DNA from: SAR202 cluster bacterium
GTDB taxonomy: Bacteria; Chloroflexota; Dehalococcoidia; Lucifugimonadales; Lucifugimonadaceae
DNA length: 64,000 bases
Assembly (NCBI GenBank): GCA_016872495.1
Contig: VGZT01000003.1
Coordinates: 1-64,000 of the forward strand
Reading direction: 5' to 3'
The notes under the pieces were generated by a model. That model made no database searches. It was not told the origin of the DNA and saw only the letters and a list, made by a program, of their open reading frames with translations. Of this stretch, positions 8,925 to 17,944 are shown piece by piece. The translations under genes were made by a program, and so were the position numbers. Positions within the stretch are counted from its first letter, which is position 1; each line of letters starts with the position of its first letter.

Positions 8925-9434
8925 CTAGTGGCCCGGGGCCGGCTTTGAACGAGCTTGTTTGACGTGTCTCACCGCCGAATCGGGCGTAATCCGGCCGTGG
9001 TGGACGTGGTCGATGGCGATCACCGGGGCATGAGCGCACGCGCCCAGGCAGGTGTTGTAGCGCAAGGTGAACTTGCCGTCCGAGGTTTCGCCTTCCCGGT
9101 CGAGGCCGAGCTCGGACTGGACCGCCCTGAGGACGTGCTGGGCGCCCTTGATGTGGCAGGAGGGTCCCCAGCAGACCTCCACGGTGTGATCACCCGGCGG
9201 TGTGAAGCGGAAGTTGGTGTAGAAAGACGCCACGCTCCACACGTCGTTGATCGTGGCGCCCTTGATGAAGTGCGCGGTCTCCTCGATCGCGACCTCGGGA
9301 ACGTACTTGATCTCGTGCTGGACCGCCAGGAGCGACGACAGGACGGTAATCGTGCGCTGTTTCTGCGAGCGCAGTGTCCGGCGGATGCGTTCCCGAAGTT
9401 CGGTGTCCGCTGCGGTGGTTACTCCGCTGGTCAA
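8925..9434 (-). CDS. NuoE-like thioredoxin-fold [2Fe-2S] subunit
   Basis: A 169-aa homologue of NuoE/HydC. After an N-terminal helical region (ITVLSSLLAVQHEIKYVPE, ETAHFIKGATINDVWSVASF) the [2Fe-2S] ligands appear intact: CWGPSC (C-x4-C) and CLGAC (C-x3-C), followed by the family AP-x-x-x-ID. The frame is open back to 9539, but I prefer the TTG at 9432-9434, because GGAGG lies seven bases upstream and the protein then has normal length. It is the first gene of a three-gene minus-strand operon with the NuoF- and NuoG-like subunits. Together they can form a soluble NADH-linked diaphorase module. Confidence 0.88.
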   Translation of the reverse strand: MTSGVTTAADTELRERIRRTLRSQKQRTITVLSSLLAVQHEIKYVPEVAIEETAHFIKGATINDVWSVASFYTNFRFTPPGDHTVEVCWGPSCHIKGAQHVLRAVQSELGLDREGETSDGKFTLRYNTCLGACAHAPVIAIDHVHHGRITPDSAVRHVKQARSKPAPGH

Positions 9435-9617
9435 GCAACGGCCTCCAACGCGCTGATTCGCCCCAGGATTTCGACCCCCGCCTTGATTGCGCGTCCGCTT
9501 CATGTGACGCCGAACCGGGGGAGGTTTTTCCGATTGCAAAAAGCGTCACAATACTAGCAGAGCACTCCCCTGCGGAAAAACCCCATCCCAACGGCCGGCG
9601 CGTAACCGCTAAGAAAG

Positions 9618-9648
9618 CTGACTCCAGTCTCAATTCCCGGCCTATACT
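9618..9648 (+). promoter_or_regulatory. Possible promoter upstream of enolase-superfamily gene
   Basis: CTGACT at 9618-9623 and TATACT at 9643-9648 form a possible -35/-10 pair with a 19-bp spacer. Transcription would start near 9655, in the gap between the divergent nuoE-like gene and the enolase-superfamily gene. The -10 is good and the -35 weak, so this is a tentative call. Confidence 0.35.
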
Positions 9649-9721
9649 GGCCGGCGCGTGCGCTACACCCACACCCCAACCGCAGATGCGGACTCGGATA
9701 GATCCAGACAGGGCAAGCACC

Positions 9722-10990
9722 TTGAAGATAACCAGGATCGAGACCATCAATGTTGCCGAGTTCCCGGCTGTGACGTGGGTGCAGGTATACACCGACGCCG
9801 GACATGTCGGGCTCGGCGAGACATGGTTCGGCCCGCGCTCCGTGGTCGGGGCGATCCACGAAATCTTCTCGCCAATACTGATCGGCAAGAACCCCCTCGA
9901 TATCGAGCGCCACTGGCGCGACATGTTCGACATGGCGAATGCCTTCGGGTACGCGGGCGCCGAGACCCGTGCGTTGTCGGCGCTCGACATTGCCCTGTGG
10001 GATATCGCCGGGCAGGAGGCGAAGCAACCCATCTACAACCTGCTGGGAGGCGCCTGCCGCGACCGTATTCGCGTGTACAACACCTGCGCGCAGTATGGCG
10101 CGAACAGGGACATGGAGATGGCATTCTTTGACCCCGGTGGGCTGGCCCGGAGCCTGCTCGACGAAGGAATATCGATCATGAAATGGGCCTTCACAGATCA
10201 CTTTGCGGATCTGTCGCGAGGCGTGTTCCTCTCGGAACAGGACCTGGAGTTGATGCAGGAGCCGATCCGCCAGATCAGGAAGGCCGTCGGCAACCAGATG
10301 GCGATCGCAAACGACGGTCACGGGCGCTGGAACCTGCAGAACGCGATCCGCATCGGCCGCGCCATGGACCAGTACGGGATGTTCTGGCAGGAGGAGCTGA
10401 TCCAGCCCACCAATGTGGAGAATCACCTCGCGCTGGCACGCGAGGTCGAGGCTCCGATCTGCGTGTCCGAGCGGCTCGTGACCAAGTACCAGTTTCGCGA
10501 CTACCTGCGCGCCGGCGCTGCCGAGGTCGTGATGCCTGACCTTATCTGGACCGGGGGGATCACGGAAACGAAGAAGATCGCCGTGATGGCGGAGGCGGAA
10601 CAGGCGCCGGTGGCCCCGCACGACTGTACGGGCCCGGTAAACGTGTTTGCATGCGCTCACATTTGCATGAACGCGCCCAACGTGATGGTGATGGAGACGG
10701 TGAGGGCTTTCTACGGCAAGAGTGGTTATTACGGCCGATTCATCGAGCCAAACATCGTGGTCCGGGACGGCTTTCTGCTGGCGCCTGAAGGCCCTGGGCT
10801 TGGCACCCGGCTCAAGAAGGACGTGCGAGAGAGGTCCGACGCGACGGTTGAGTCGTCAGACTCACCTGGCGGTGACCACTGGGGAGGGCTGCACAGTCCA
10901 TTCGAGGTCGTCGATTCCGGGGGAAAGCGATTGGTGCGCCTGAAGTCGGGCTCGAACCCCGGCCGAAGCCGGCGTGGCAAGAAGGCCTGA
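9722..10990 (+). CDS. Mandelate racemase/muconate lactonizing-type enolase-superfamily enzyme (paralogue 1)
   Basis: A 422-aa member of the MR subgroup of the enolase superfamily, which abstracts a proton alpha to a carboxylate using Mg2+. Expected metal ligands are visible as NDGHGRW (Asp), WQEELIQP (Glu) and VSERL (Glu). The general bases are Lys in SIMKWAF, and Asp/His in MPDLIWTGG and APHDCTGP. The first Lys of the KxK motif is Ile here. The TTG start gives LKITRIETI, aligning with the MKITKIETI start of paralogue 3; an in-frame ATG lies at 9686. The C-terminus has a basic tail ending GRSRRGKKA beyond the barrel. The likely reaction is sugar-acid dehydration or racemisation; substrate unknown. 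Confidence 0.88.
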   Translation: MKITRIETINVAEFPAVTWVQVYTDAGHVGLGETWFGPRSVVGAIHEIFSPILIGKNPLDIERHWRDMFDMANAFGYAGAETRALSALDIALWDIAGQEAKQPIYNLLGGACRDRIRVYNTCAQYGANRDMEMAFFDPGGLARSLLDEGISIMKWAFTDHFADLSRGVFLSEQDLELMQEPIRQIRKAVGNQMAIANDGHGRWNLQNAIRIGRAMDQYGMFWQEELIQPTNVENHLALAREVEAPICVSERLVTKYQFRDYLRAGAAEVVMPDLIWTGGITETKKIAVMAEAEQAPVAPHDCTGPVNVFACAHICMNAPNVMVMETVRAFYGKSGYYGRFIEPNIVVRDGFLLAPEGPGLGTRLKKDVRERSDATVESSDSPGGDHWGGLHSPFEVVDSGGKRLVRLKSGSNPGRSRRGKKA

Positions 10991-11004
10991 TCCGGAGGTC
11001 CGCA

Positions 11005-11367
11005 ATGGGCGCTGCGGCCGTCTCGTTCACCGTCGAAGCTCGCGCGCCCGCATGCCTTAACGGGTTTTGCGAGGCGTGGATGTCCTCGAAGGGGCACGGC
11101 ACGGTGACCGGCGGGGAGGCTGAGGTCGACGCCCGGGTGCGCGGAAAGTTCACCGCGTGGGACGGATACATATCCGGGAAGAACGTCGAGCTGTCGCCCG
11201 GCAAGAAGATCGTCCAGACTTGGCGCACGACCGGATTCACCAGGGCGCAAGCCGACTCGCGGATCGAAATCGCGCTGCGAAAGTCGGGAAAAGGCACCCG
11301 CCTGCCCCTCGTTCACTCCAAAGTCCCTTCCGACCAGGCCGAGGACTACCGGCAGGGCTGGGAGTAG
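11005..11367 (+). CDS. SRPBCC (AHSA1/START-like) domain protein
   Basis: A 120-aa protein with the AHSA1-type pattern GKFTAWDGYISGKNVEL, KKIVQTWRTTGF, a Ser-rich strand, KGTRLPLVHSKVP and a closing DYRQGWE. These helix-grip proteins bind hydrophobic ligands or act as ATPase co-chaperones. It is on the short side: homologues usually continue with an aromatic segment after GWE, and here a TAG follows directly. It lies 14 bp after the enolase-superfamily gene and 41 bp before the aldo/keto reductase, so a three-gene operon is likely. No specific ligand can be assigned. Confidence 0.75.
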   Translation: MGAAAVSFTVEARAPACLNGFCEAWMSSKGHGTVTGGEAEVDARVRGKFTAWDGYISGKNVELSPGKKIVQTWRTTGFTRAQADSRIEIALRKSGKGTRLPLVHSKVPSDQAEDYRQGWE

Positions 11368-11408
11368 CACTTGAGACATTACTTCTCCGACGAGGCCCGG
11401 GCGCGATC

Positions 11409-12395
11409 GTGAGGTCTCTGCCGCAACGTCTGTTCGGCCCGACGGGCGAGGTCAGCGTGCTGTCGCTCGGGGGCGGTGGAATCGGCCAGGTCTGGGGCGC
11501 CACCTCGCGAAAGGAATCGGTGGCCACCGTCGTCGAAGCGCTGGACCATGGAATCACCCTGCTCGACCTGGCACCCGGATACGGGGACGGCGAGGCTGAG
11601 GCGGTCGTGGGCGAGGCGCTCGTGGGCACGGTCCCGAGTGGCATTGCCATCACGACGAAGTACCGGGTTGGGAATCCGAAGCCAGGTGTAGCCCGGGCTG
11701 CCATTGAGCAAAGCCTCGACGCCAGCCTCCGGCGGATGAGGGTCACGCGGGTTGACCTCATGTTCCTCCACAACATGATCATTCCGGACGAGGCCGTGGG
11801 GGATCTGCCGGGAACCCCGGTAAGCCTGTTTCGGGACGAAGTGCGACCGGCGTTCGAATCGTTGGTGGCTGACGGCCGGATCGGGGCCTGGGGCCTGACC
11901 GGGATCGGGGTACCCGAAACCCTGATCTCGGTACTGGCCGAGACGCCCAGGCCGGGCGCCATCCAGGCGATAACGAACCTGCTCGACTCGCCGGGGGGGC
12001 TCAAGCGCAGCCCGGGACCGGCATCGCCCCGAGCGATCATCGCCGCCGCCAACCGCAACGGCGTCGCGGTCATGGGCATACGCGCCCTGCAGGCGGGCGC
12101 GCTCACCGCCTCATTCGATCGAGCGATCGATTCCACATCCGCCGAAGCTACCGATTTTGCCCGGGCCGCGCCTGTCCGCGAACTGGCACGGGAACTGGGA
12201 CTGTCGATGTCGACCCTGGCGCTACGCTACGCGCTTTCGATGCGCGGCGTATCCACCGTGATCCTTGGCGTAAAGAATCGGGCCGAGCTGCGCCAGAGTA
12301 TCGACGCAGCGCATGCCGAGCCTCTGGACGCAGACCTCATCGCGCAGATCGATCGCTTGAGCGTCGTGGCACAGGAATCGGAAGGCGCCCGCTAG
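11409..12395 (+). CDS. Aldo/keto reductase
   Basis: A 328-aa NADPH-dependent oxidoreductase with a TIM barrel. The catalytic tetrad can be read as Asp/Tyr in LLDLAPGYGDGEAE, Lys in AITTKYRVG and His in LMFLHNMII. The cofactor end has GVSTVILGVKNRAELRQSI, the usual strand 8/helix region. Although the frame is open from 11157, the upstream part overlaps the SRPBCC gene in another frame. The GTG at 11409 gives RSLPQRLFGPTGEVSVLSLG, a normal family N-terminus. It ends 4 bp inside the convergent SDR gene. With the preceding genes it probably acts on a sugar-derived carbonyl. Confidence 0.88.
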   Translation: MRSLPQRLFGPTGEVSVLSLGGGGIGQVWGATSRKESVATVVEALDHGITLLDLAPGYGDGEAEAVVGEALVGTVPSGIAITTKYRVGNPKPGVARAAIEQSLDASLRRMRVTRVDLMFLHNMIIPDEAVGDLPGTPVSLFRDEVRPAFESLVADGRIGAWGLTGIGVPETLISVLAETPRPGAIQAITNLLDSPGGLKRSPGPASPRAIIAAANRNGVAVMGIRALQAGALTASFDRAIDSTSAEATDFARAAPVRELARELGLSMSTLALRYALSMRGVSTVILGVKNRAELRQSIDAAHAEPLDADLIAQIDRLSVVAQESEGAR

Positions 12396-13183
12396 ATCCT
12401 GGCCCCCGGCGGCGCACCCTTGGCTCGCGCGGCCGCCAGGTCGGCCGATGTATCCCGGGCGAGCGTGGGACTGATCACGATCTCCTCAATCACCGTGCGG
12501 GCGGGCAGCGTCGCGCAGAGCATGATTGCCTGTGCCACATCCTCCGGCTGCATCATGGTCGAACGTGCCTTTGCGTCAGGGACGAGCGGCCGGTTGCTCA
12601 GGATCGGGGTGTCGACTTCGGCCGGCAGGATCGTCGTCGCTCTGATCCCCTTCTGACGGAGCTCCTGGTGGGTGTGTTGCATGAGATTCCTGACCGCTGC
12701 CTTGGCGGAGGAGTACGGGGCACCGCCCAGCAGGCCGGGGCGGATTGCGGCCATGGACGAGACCGTGATGATCGTCCCCTCGCCGCGCTCGATCATCCCA
12801 GGCAAGACCGCCTGCGTGAGCCGGTAGACGCCAGTTACGTTGACGTCGAAAACGCTGCGCCATTCGTCTTCGGCGACCCACCGCAGGCTCCGCACCTTGC
12901 TCGAGTGACCCGCGTTGTTGACCAGGATGTCGACCTTGCCGAAGGTCTGGATCGTCCAGCTGGCGAGATCGACGGCCTGGTCGCTCTTCTCGACGTCGCC
13001 CGCCCGGGCGGCTGCCCTGCCCTTCGCCGCGGTTATCTCCTTGACGACCTCATCCAGCTTGGCCTTGGTTCGGCCGGAGATCACGACCTGCGCACCCTCG
13101 GCGGCCATCATGTGCGCGGCTGATCGACCGATCCCGCTGCCGCCACCGGTGATGATCGCAACCTTGCCGTCGAGCTTGCCCAT
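12392..13183 (-). CDS. Short-chain dehydrogenase/reductase (SDR)
   Basis: A 263-aa classical SDR. The NAD(P) motif TGGGSGIG is near residue 12. NNAG follows, then catalytic Ser in TVSSMAA and Tyr/Lys in YSSAKAA. GRTKAKLDE after strand 2 has an Arg typical of NADP(H) preference. The middle helix has DVNVTGVYRLTQAVLPGM. The C-terminus differs from many SDRs (TVIEEIVISPTLARDTSADL), which resembles YdfG-like or serine/3-hydroxy acid dehydrogenase relatives. It lies 15 bp downstream of the FAD oxidoreductase gene and may be the last gene of that long operon. Substrate unknown. Confidence 0.9.
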   Translation of the reverse strand: MGKLDGKVAIITGGGSGIGRSAAHMMAAEGAQVVISGRTKAKLDEVVKEITAAKGRAAARAGDVEKSDQAVDLASWTIQTFGKVDILVNNAGHSSKVRSLRWVAEDEWRSVFDVNVTGVYRLTQAVLPGMIERGEGTIITVSSMAAIRPGLLGGAPYSSAKAAVRNLMQHTHQELRQKGIRATTILPAEVDTPILSNRPLVPDAKARSTMMQPEDVAQAIMLCATLPARTVIEEIVISPTLARDTSADLAAARAKGAPPGARI

Positions 13184-13198
13184 CCTGGCCTCCTCCGA

Positions 13199-14524
13199 TT
13201 AACGCGCGGTAGTGTCGCCCGCCGCGCGGATCATCCGGGCAACCTCCCGGCCCATGCGCACACTGTAGTTCGTGCCGCGGTCCTCCGGATAGATCTGCGT
13301 CGTGTTGGCGAGCCACAACCGGTCGATGGGTGTCTGGTGCGAGGGGATGCGTTGTGAGTAACCGGGTCCGATGATCGGCTGCGCGGCCGAGACGGCGTTG
13401 TAGTGAACCCGCTTCACCCATGAACGTTCAAACTTCGGATTGAACTTCGACAGGTGCGGCAAATAGGTATCAACCAGCTCCGTCTGCGACATCTTGAACA
13501 TCGGGTCGGCCCGGTCCAGGTAGTTGGTCAGGTAGACCACATGGCTCCCGCCATAGAGGTCGGGTGGCATCAGGTTGGTGTGCTCGATCACGCCGAGGAA
13601 GGGCACCGAGCGGTCCGCGATGTTCATCCAGTAGGTTCCGGTCAACGGGGACTTGAGTTCGAGTATCACCACGACCGCCGCCAGGTAGTGCACTGCGGCC
13701 AGCTTCTTGCGGTAGTCCTCGGGCAGGTCGACCAGCTTCGGGAATTCGAACGAGGGTACCGTTGAAAGGATTGCGTCGAAGCGCTCCGTCGTGCGCACGC
13801 CGCCCGATTCGATTTCGACCCCCACCGCACGGCCATCTTCGACAACCACGCGCTTCACGGGGCACGAAAGCCGCACGGCGCCCCCGCGCTTCAAGACCTG
13901 GGCGATCAACGTCGTGAAGATCTCGTCGAAGCTGTGCACTGGATAGCCGAGCATCTCCCGGCCGAACAATCCTTTGCGCGACTTGACCCTGGTCTGAATC
14001 TTGCCCCACAGCCAGGGCATGCCGACCTGGTCGTGGAAGCGGCCGAACTTGCCGCGAAGCATCGGCTCCCACCAGACCCGGTAAGACGCTCGAGACGCGT
14101 GGCTTTCCAGCCACTCTCGCGCGGTGACGCCCTCAAGGATCTTCCAGTCCCGGTGCCGCTGCAGCCTGAGCGTTACCAGCCCGAGGTTGACCCGGTCGCG
14201 GAAGGGCATCGCGGAGAACCGCAGGAGGTCCATCGGGGTCACAAACGGGTAGATCTTGCCGCCGGCGTAGGTCCCCACGGTCGAGGGGACCCAGCGGAGT
14301 GAGCCGCCAATCCCCAGCTCGTCCATGAGCTCGATCATGGCGGTGTCGTTGGTGAACAGGTGGTGATAGCCGAGTTCGAGCCTTCCCCCGCCAACTTCGA
14401 TGGTCGCGGCCTGGCCGCCCGCGAACGGTGCTGCCTCGAAGATGACGACCGCGTTGCCCGCCCGGGCGAGGTCGTACCCGGCGGCGAGGCCGGCTGCCCC
14501 GGCGCCGATGATGCCAACCCTCAC
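13199..14524 (-). CDS. FAD-dependent amine oxidase/protoporphyrinogen-oxidase-like oxidoreductase
   Basis: A 441-aa flavoprotein beginning with a Rossmann motif, GIIGAGAAGLAAGYDLA, and the FAD-ribose Glu in VIFEA. The GGQAATIEVGG segment matches amine-oxidase and phytoene-desaturase-like enzymes. A C-terminal FAD loop lies in RLWLANTTQIYPEDRGTNYS. Relatives include hydroxysqualene dehydroxylase, phytoene desaturase and UDP-galactopyranose-mutase-like proteins; none is a clear match. Its start overlaps the stop of the flippase-like gene by 4 bp, so it is translationally coupled. Its position in a glycosylation-like operon suggests it acts on a lipid carrier or sugar, but that is inference. Confidence 0.75.
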   Translation of the reverse strand: MRVGIIGAGAAGLAAGYDLARAGNAVVIFEAAPFAGGQAATIEVGGGRLELGYHHLFTNDTAMIELMDELGIGGSLRWVPSTVGTYAGGKIYPFVTPMDLLRFSAMPFRDRVNLGLVTLRLQRHRDWKILEGVTAREWLESHASRASYRVWWEPMLRGKFGRFHDQVGMPWLWGKIQTRVKSRKGLFGREMLGYPVHSFDEIFTTLIAQVLKRGGAVRLSCPVKRVVVEDGRAVGVEIESGGVRTTERFDAILSTVPSFEFPKLVDLPEDYRKKLAAVHYLAAVVVILELKSPLTGTYWMNIADRSVPFLGVIEHTNLMPPDLYGGSHVVYLTNYLDRADPMFKMSQTELVDTYLPHLSKFNPKFERSWVKRVHYNAVSAAQPIIGPGYSQRIPSHQTPIDRLWLANTTQIYPEDRGTNYSVRMGREVARMIRAAGDTTAR

Positions 14525-15627
14525 GGCGAACGCCCTCCGGGTGGGACGCCGGCGGCTTGCGCACGAGCGCTGGCGGACGCGGAACCGAGCGCTCGATCGA
14601 CCAGTCCGCGGAACGAGAGGCCGTCGGCCAGGATCAACACGCCTCCCAGCACCGTCACGGGGAGCAGAAGCGCCACGTGCACCGTGATCGCGTAGAGGGC
14701 GGCGGTGCCTTCAGGCACGCCGAGAGCGACCAAAGTTGCGGCGCCGAAGAATTCGAACGGACCGATGCCGCCCGATGCCGATGGAACGATGAGCGCCAGG
14801 TTGGCGATCGCGGTGAACAGCATGACGGCCCCGAGCAGCTGCACCGTACCGCTGAAGTAGGAATCGATGCCGAATCCATACGCGATCACCAGGTACATTG
14901 CACCCTCGAGGAGCCACACGGGCAGCGATGCCAGGAAGACCAGCGCCATCGAGCGAGGTGTCCGGACGACGCTGAGGCCGTCGACCAGCTGCGACGCCAT
15001 TCCGGTGGCACGTCGCTTCAATCGGATCGGGGCCGGAAGGATCGCCACGAACCTGGTGATTACGGTAAGGCTAACGTGCCGAGGGAGGGCCGTGATGGAG
15101 AGGACAACCCCTCCGATTACGACGAATGGCGCCAGGGAGATGGCGACCAGGACCGGCCCTCCACCGGGAATATCGACCGCGATGCGGTCGACGAGCCCCG
15201 GCGTCGGAAGCACGATCCAGGCCACGGCGACGAACAGGAGGAGCGCCAGCACGTCGGCAGCCCGCTCGACCACGACGGTCCCGAACGCGGCGGACGAGCT
15301 GACTCCCTCGCGCAGCGCAAGGTAGGACGCCCGTACGAGCTCGCCGAGCCGGATCGGCAGGATGTTGTTGGCCATGTAGCCGGCCACCACGACCGGATAC
15401 AGCGCCCGCTTCGGCCGCCCGATCAGCGTCCTGAGCAGGAACTGCCAGCGTCGCGCCCTGAACCAGACAGCCGCGAAGTAGAAGGCCAGCGAAGGCACGA
15501 CATAGGCCAGGTTGGCGTCGGAAAAGACCCTGCCTATGTTCTGCCGGGGCAGGAACAGGTAGGAGAAAGCGCCGAGAAAGACGGCGCTCGCCAGCAGGCC
15601 GATCCAGACCGCTCGCCTGCCCTTCAA
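14521..15627 (-). CDS. UPF0104/LPG-synthase-TM family flippase-like membrane protein
   Basis: A 368-aa polytopic membrane protein of the lysylphosphatidylglycerol-synthase transmembrane/UPF0104 family (YbhN, AglD C-terminus). The family motifs ILPIRLGELVRASYLA and PSASGGIGPFEFFGAA are clear, with about eight hydrophobic helices. Members lack the LPG-synthase catalytic domain and are thought to move lipid-linked molecules or act in polyprenyl-phosphate glycosylation. It follows the Agl23-like gene by 36 bp and overlaps the FAD oxidoreductase by 4 bp. The tail after the last helix is Ala/Ser-rich and probably cytoplasmic. Confidence 0.85.
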   Translation of the reverse strand: MKGRRAVWIGLLASAVFLGAFSYLFLPRQNIGRVFSDANLAYVVPSLAFYFAAVWFRARRWQFLLRTLIGRPKRALYPVVVAGYMANNILPIRLGELVRASYLALREGVSSSAAFGTVVVERAADVLALLLFVAVAWIVLPTPGLVDRIAVDIPGGGPVLVAISLAPFVVIGGVVLSITALPRHVSLTVITRFVAILPAPIRLKRRATGMASQLVDGLSVVRTPRSMALVFLASLPVWLLEGAMYLVIAYGFGIDSYFSGTVQLLGAVMLFTAIANLALIVPSASGGIGPFEFFGAATLVALGVPEGTAALYAITVHVALLLPVTVLGGVLILADGLSFRGLVDRALGSASASARAQAAGVPPGGRSP

Positions 15628-15663
15628 ACGGGAGCCGTCCAGGTCGAGCTTGCGAGTTCGACC

Positions 15664-17904
15664 TTACTGGCCCGCCTGGAGCGGAATGGTTCGTTCAAAG
15701 TAGACGTAGGAGTCAACCCCTCCCAGGTCATGGGAAAGCTTCCTGAACAGGAAGTAGTCGACGGCGCCGTGCCATCGATCCGGATCGATAACCGTGCCGA
15801 AGAACTCGCTCGGCGTCAGGTCCCGGTACTGCTCCGGGAACCACCACCTGTGGACCAGCTTCCGGCCGTCGGTGTAAAGGGTACCCAGGATCGGGTCCAC
15901 ATTGACCTTGGCGCGGTAGTTCGCGATGACCACGCGGCTGTCAGGCGCGGTGGTTGGCCTGTTCGCCGAATAGTCAGGGTAGCCGGTGTTCTTGTATTTA
16001 CGCAGGTACCAGGCCCACGGCCAGGTATAGCCATCGGCGGCGTCGACGGTGATCTTCATCTTCTCGCGTTCGCCGGTCAGCACGCCGACCCGGTTGATCT
16101 CTTCCATCAGGTCGGGGATGTCCGGCGAGGTCTGCGTGTAGACGAGCATCTCCCTTGGCACGTCTCCGTGTGCGTACGCGGCGACCACGCCCGCCCTCAC
16201 GGTCAGAACCCCCATCAGGACCGTAGCGACAACCAGGGCGGTCGACCACACCGCGCGTGCGCTGGTTCGCCGTGCCAGCCAGTAGAACAGGGCGAGCAGC
16301 ACAGCGATCACCAAGCACATCGCCCAGATCAGGGAGAAGGAGCCCAGCTGGTTGGACGCGTCCCATCGGAAGAACAGCACGCGCCACACCATTAGTAGCG
16401 CCAGGGGCAGACCGAGGAACACGTATATGCCGCCCCGTGTCATCGTGGCCCGCCAGTTGACGCGGGTGACGACGTCGCCGAGCGCCTTGCCGGCAAGAAC
16501 GATCATGGGCAGCGCAACGTGCACGACCAGCCAGGGCATCTTTTCCGAAGCGATCGTGTAGGCGATGAACGTCAGTACTGCCCACAGGATCAGGAACCTC
16601 GTGAAGATATCGCCCTTGATGGCATAGAAGAACGCCGCTCCGACCGCGATCGTGAACGGGAGGAACTCGTAGATCGGCACGATGACGAAGTAGTAGTACC
16701 AGGGCTGGCTACCGCGGGCCACGTCCTGCTGGGCGATCCAGTAGCCGAGCGCCTGCCACGTGCCGGATCCAACGCCGATCATGTTCGTGAAGAAGGTCGT
16801 GTGCAGCGTGATGTAGATCGCCCAGAACACGAGCAGGATCTTCAGCCATGGCCCGCGCCGCCAGGCGAGGCCGATCCCGATCGAGGCGATCAGCAGCGAG
16901 ACCACGATCGCGATCGCGATGGCATATCCCGCGCCTCTGGGCGCGCCGACCGCGCCTCCCGGGAAACCGTCGGGCGCGGTCAGCTTGATATCGGCTGGCA
17001 GGTAGCTCTGGAAGACGCCGGCGGCCGCGCCGATCAGCGGAAGGGTCAGCAGACCCAGAACCAGCGCAACCGATCCGGCCGGGCCCCACTCACGCAGTGA
17101 GCGCTGCCCCCAGATCCAGCGCCCGATGTCGGCCCTCGCAATCAGCACGAGTCCCAGGCCGACGATCGCCACGATCATGAATTCGTTCTCTTTCGTGGCG
17201 AAACCCAGGGCCACCACCCCGGACAGGAGATAGAGCCAGCGATTGCGAGGGTCGTCGATATAGCGCCAGATCAGGCCGACCAACGCCAGCGTCCAGAATC
17301 CCATATAGATGTCTTCGCGGGCGAAACGGCTGTAGTACAGCAGCGCTGGCGAGATCGTGATGAGGCCGGCCGTGATCAGGGCGCCGACATTGCCGAGGCG
17401 CCTGCGCAACAGCAGCGGCAGAAGGATCATGGCGGACCCGAACAGGACGGGGAGGAGGCGCGCCGTGAACTCGGAGTCGCCCAGCAGCCAGAAGATCCCG
17501 GCCATCCCGTGGAACTGGAACGGGCCGTGCATCAGCGGGTTGTGCTGAAATCCTTTGCCGGTATAGAGCTCCCAGGAGAAGTAGGCGTGAAGGCTCTCGT
17601 CGTGGTGGATGGCGCGGCTGCCGAGGTCCCAGAGGCGCATGAAGAACCCGGCGGCGAGCAGCGCCAGGTAGCCACCGATCTCGTAGCGTCTCGGCATCCC
17701 CAGCCACCAGCCACCCCCCGACCCCGCGGGTGATACGCCGGGCGTGGGAGCCGGCGTGCCCGTCGTCAGATCCGACAGTACGTCGGCCGGCGCGGGCGCC
17801 TGGCTGTGGGCGGGGCCGTAGGAGCCATGCGACGGCACGGGGTCTTCGACCCAGCGCCCCTTGACCCACCTTCCGGGGCCTTGGGCCGTGTGATCTGCTG
17901 ACAC
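15664..17904 (-). CDS. TIGR03663-family (Agl23-like) GT-C membrane glycosyltransferase
   Basis: A 746-aa multi-spanning protein. An N-terminal cytosolic Pro-rich segment of about 70 residues precedes the first helix. The first external loop holds SRAIHHDESLHAYFSW, the acidic loop characteristic of GT-C/PMT-like enzymes that use lipid-phosphate sugar donors. HNPLMHGPFQFH and YYSRFAREDIYMGFW are further TIGR03663 landmarks. The C-terminal ~130 residues form a soluble extracytoplasmic domain. TIGR03663 is known to co-occur with TIGR03662, which is the gene directly upstream here (40 bp gap). The role is probably transfer of a sugar to a lipid or surface protein; donor and acceptor are unknown. 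Confidence 0.88.
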   Translation of the reverse strand: MSADHTAQGPGRWVKGRWVEDPVPSHGSYGPAHSQAPAPADVLSDLTTGTPAPTPGVSPAGSGGGWWLGMPRRYEIGGYLALLAAGFFMRLWDLGSRAIHHDESLHAYFSWELYTGKGFQHNPLMHGPFQFHGMAGIFWLLGDSEFTARLLPVLFGSAMILLPLLLRRRLGNVGALITAGLITISPALLYYSRFAREDIYMGFWTLALVGLIWRYIDDPRNRWLYLLSGVVALGFATKENEFMIVAIVGLGLVLIARADIGRWIWGQRSLREWGPAGSVALVLGLLTLPLIGAAAGVFQSYLPADIKLTAPDGFPGGAVGAPRGAGYAIAIAIVVSLLIASIGIGLAWRRGPWLKILLVFWAIYITLHTTFFTNMIGVGSGTWQALGYWIAQQDVARGSQPWYYYFVIVPIYEFLPFTIAVGAAFFYAIKGDIFTRFLILWAVLTFIAYTIASEKMPWLVVHVALPMIVLAGKALGDVVTRVNWRATMTRGGIYVFLGLPLALLMVWRVLFFRWDASNQLGSFSLIWAMCLVIAVLLALFYWLARRTSARAVWSTALVVATVLMGVLTVRAGVVAAYAHGDVPREMLVYTQTSPDIPDLMEEINRVGVLTGEREKMKITVDAADGYTWPWAWYLRKYKNTGYPDYSANRPTTAPDSRVVIANYRAKVNVDPILGTLYTDGRKLVHRWWFPEQYRDLTPSEFFGTVIDPDRWHGAVDYFLFRKLSHDLGGVDSYVYFERTIPLQAGQ

Positions 17905-17944
17905 GTCTCCGGACTGCGGGGGAAGGACTGGCAGGTCTTTGCCG

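Noticed and set aside
9554-10660. 368-codon minus-strand frame opposite enolase paralogue 1
   Set aside because: Antisense to a gene with all enolase active-site motifs; composition is typical of GC-rich shadow frames.
14557-16395. Long plus-strand open frame (over 600 codons) opposite the flippase-like and Agl23-like genes
   Set aside because: It is antisense to genes with clear membrane-protein motifs, is made of Arg/Asp/Gly/Gln-rich sequence without any domain, and arises from high GC third positions.
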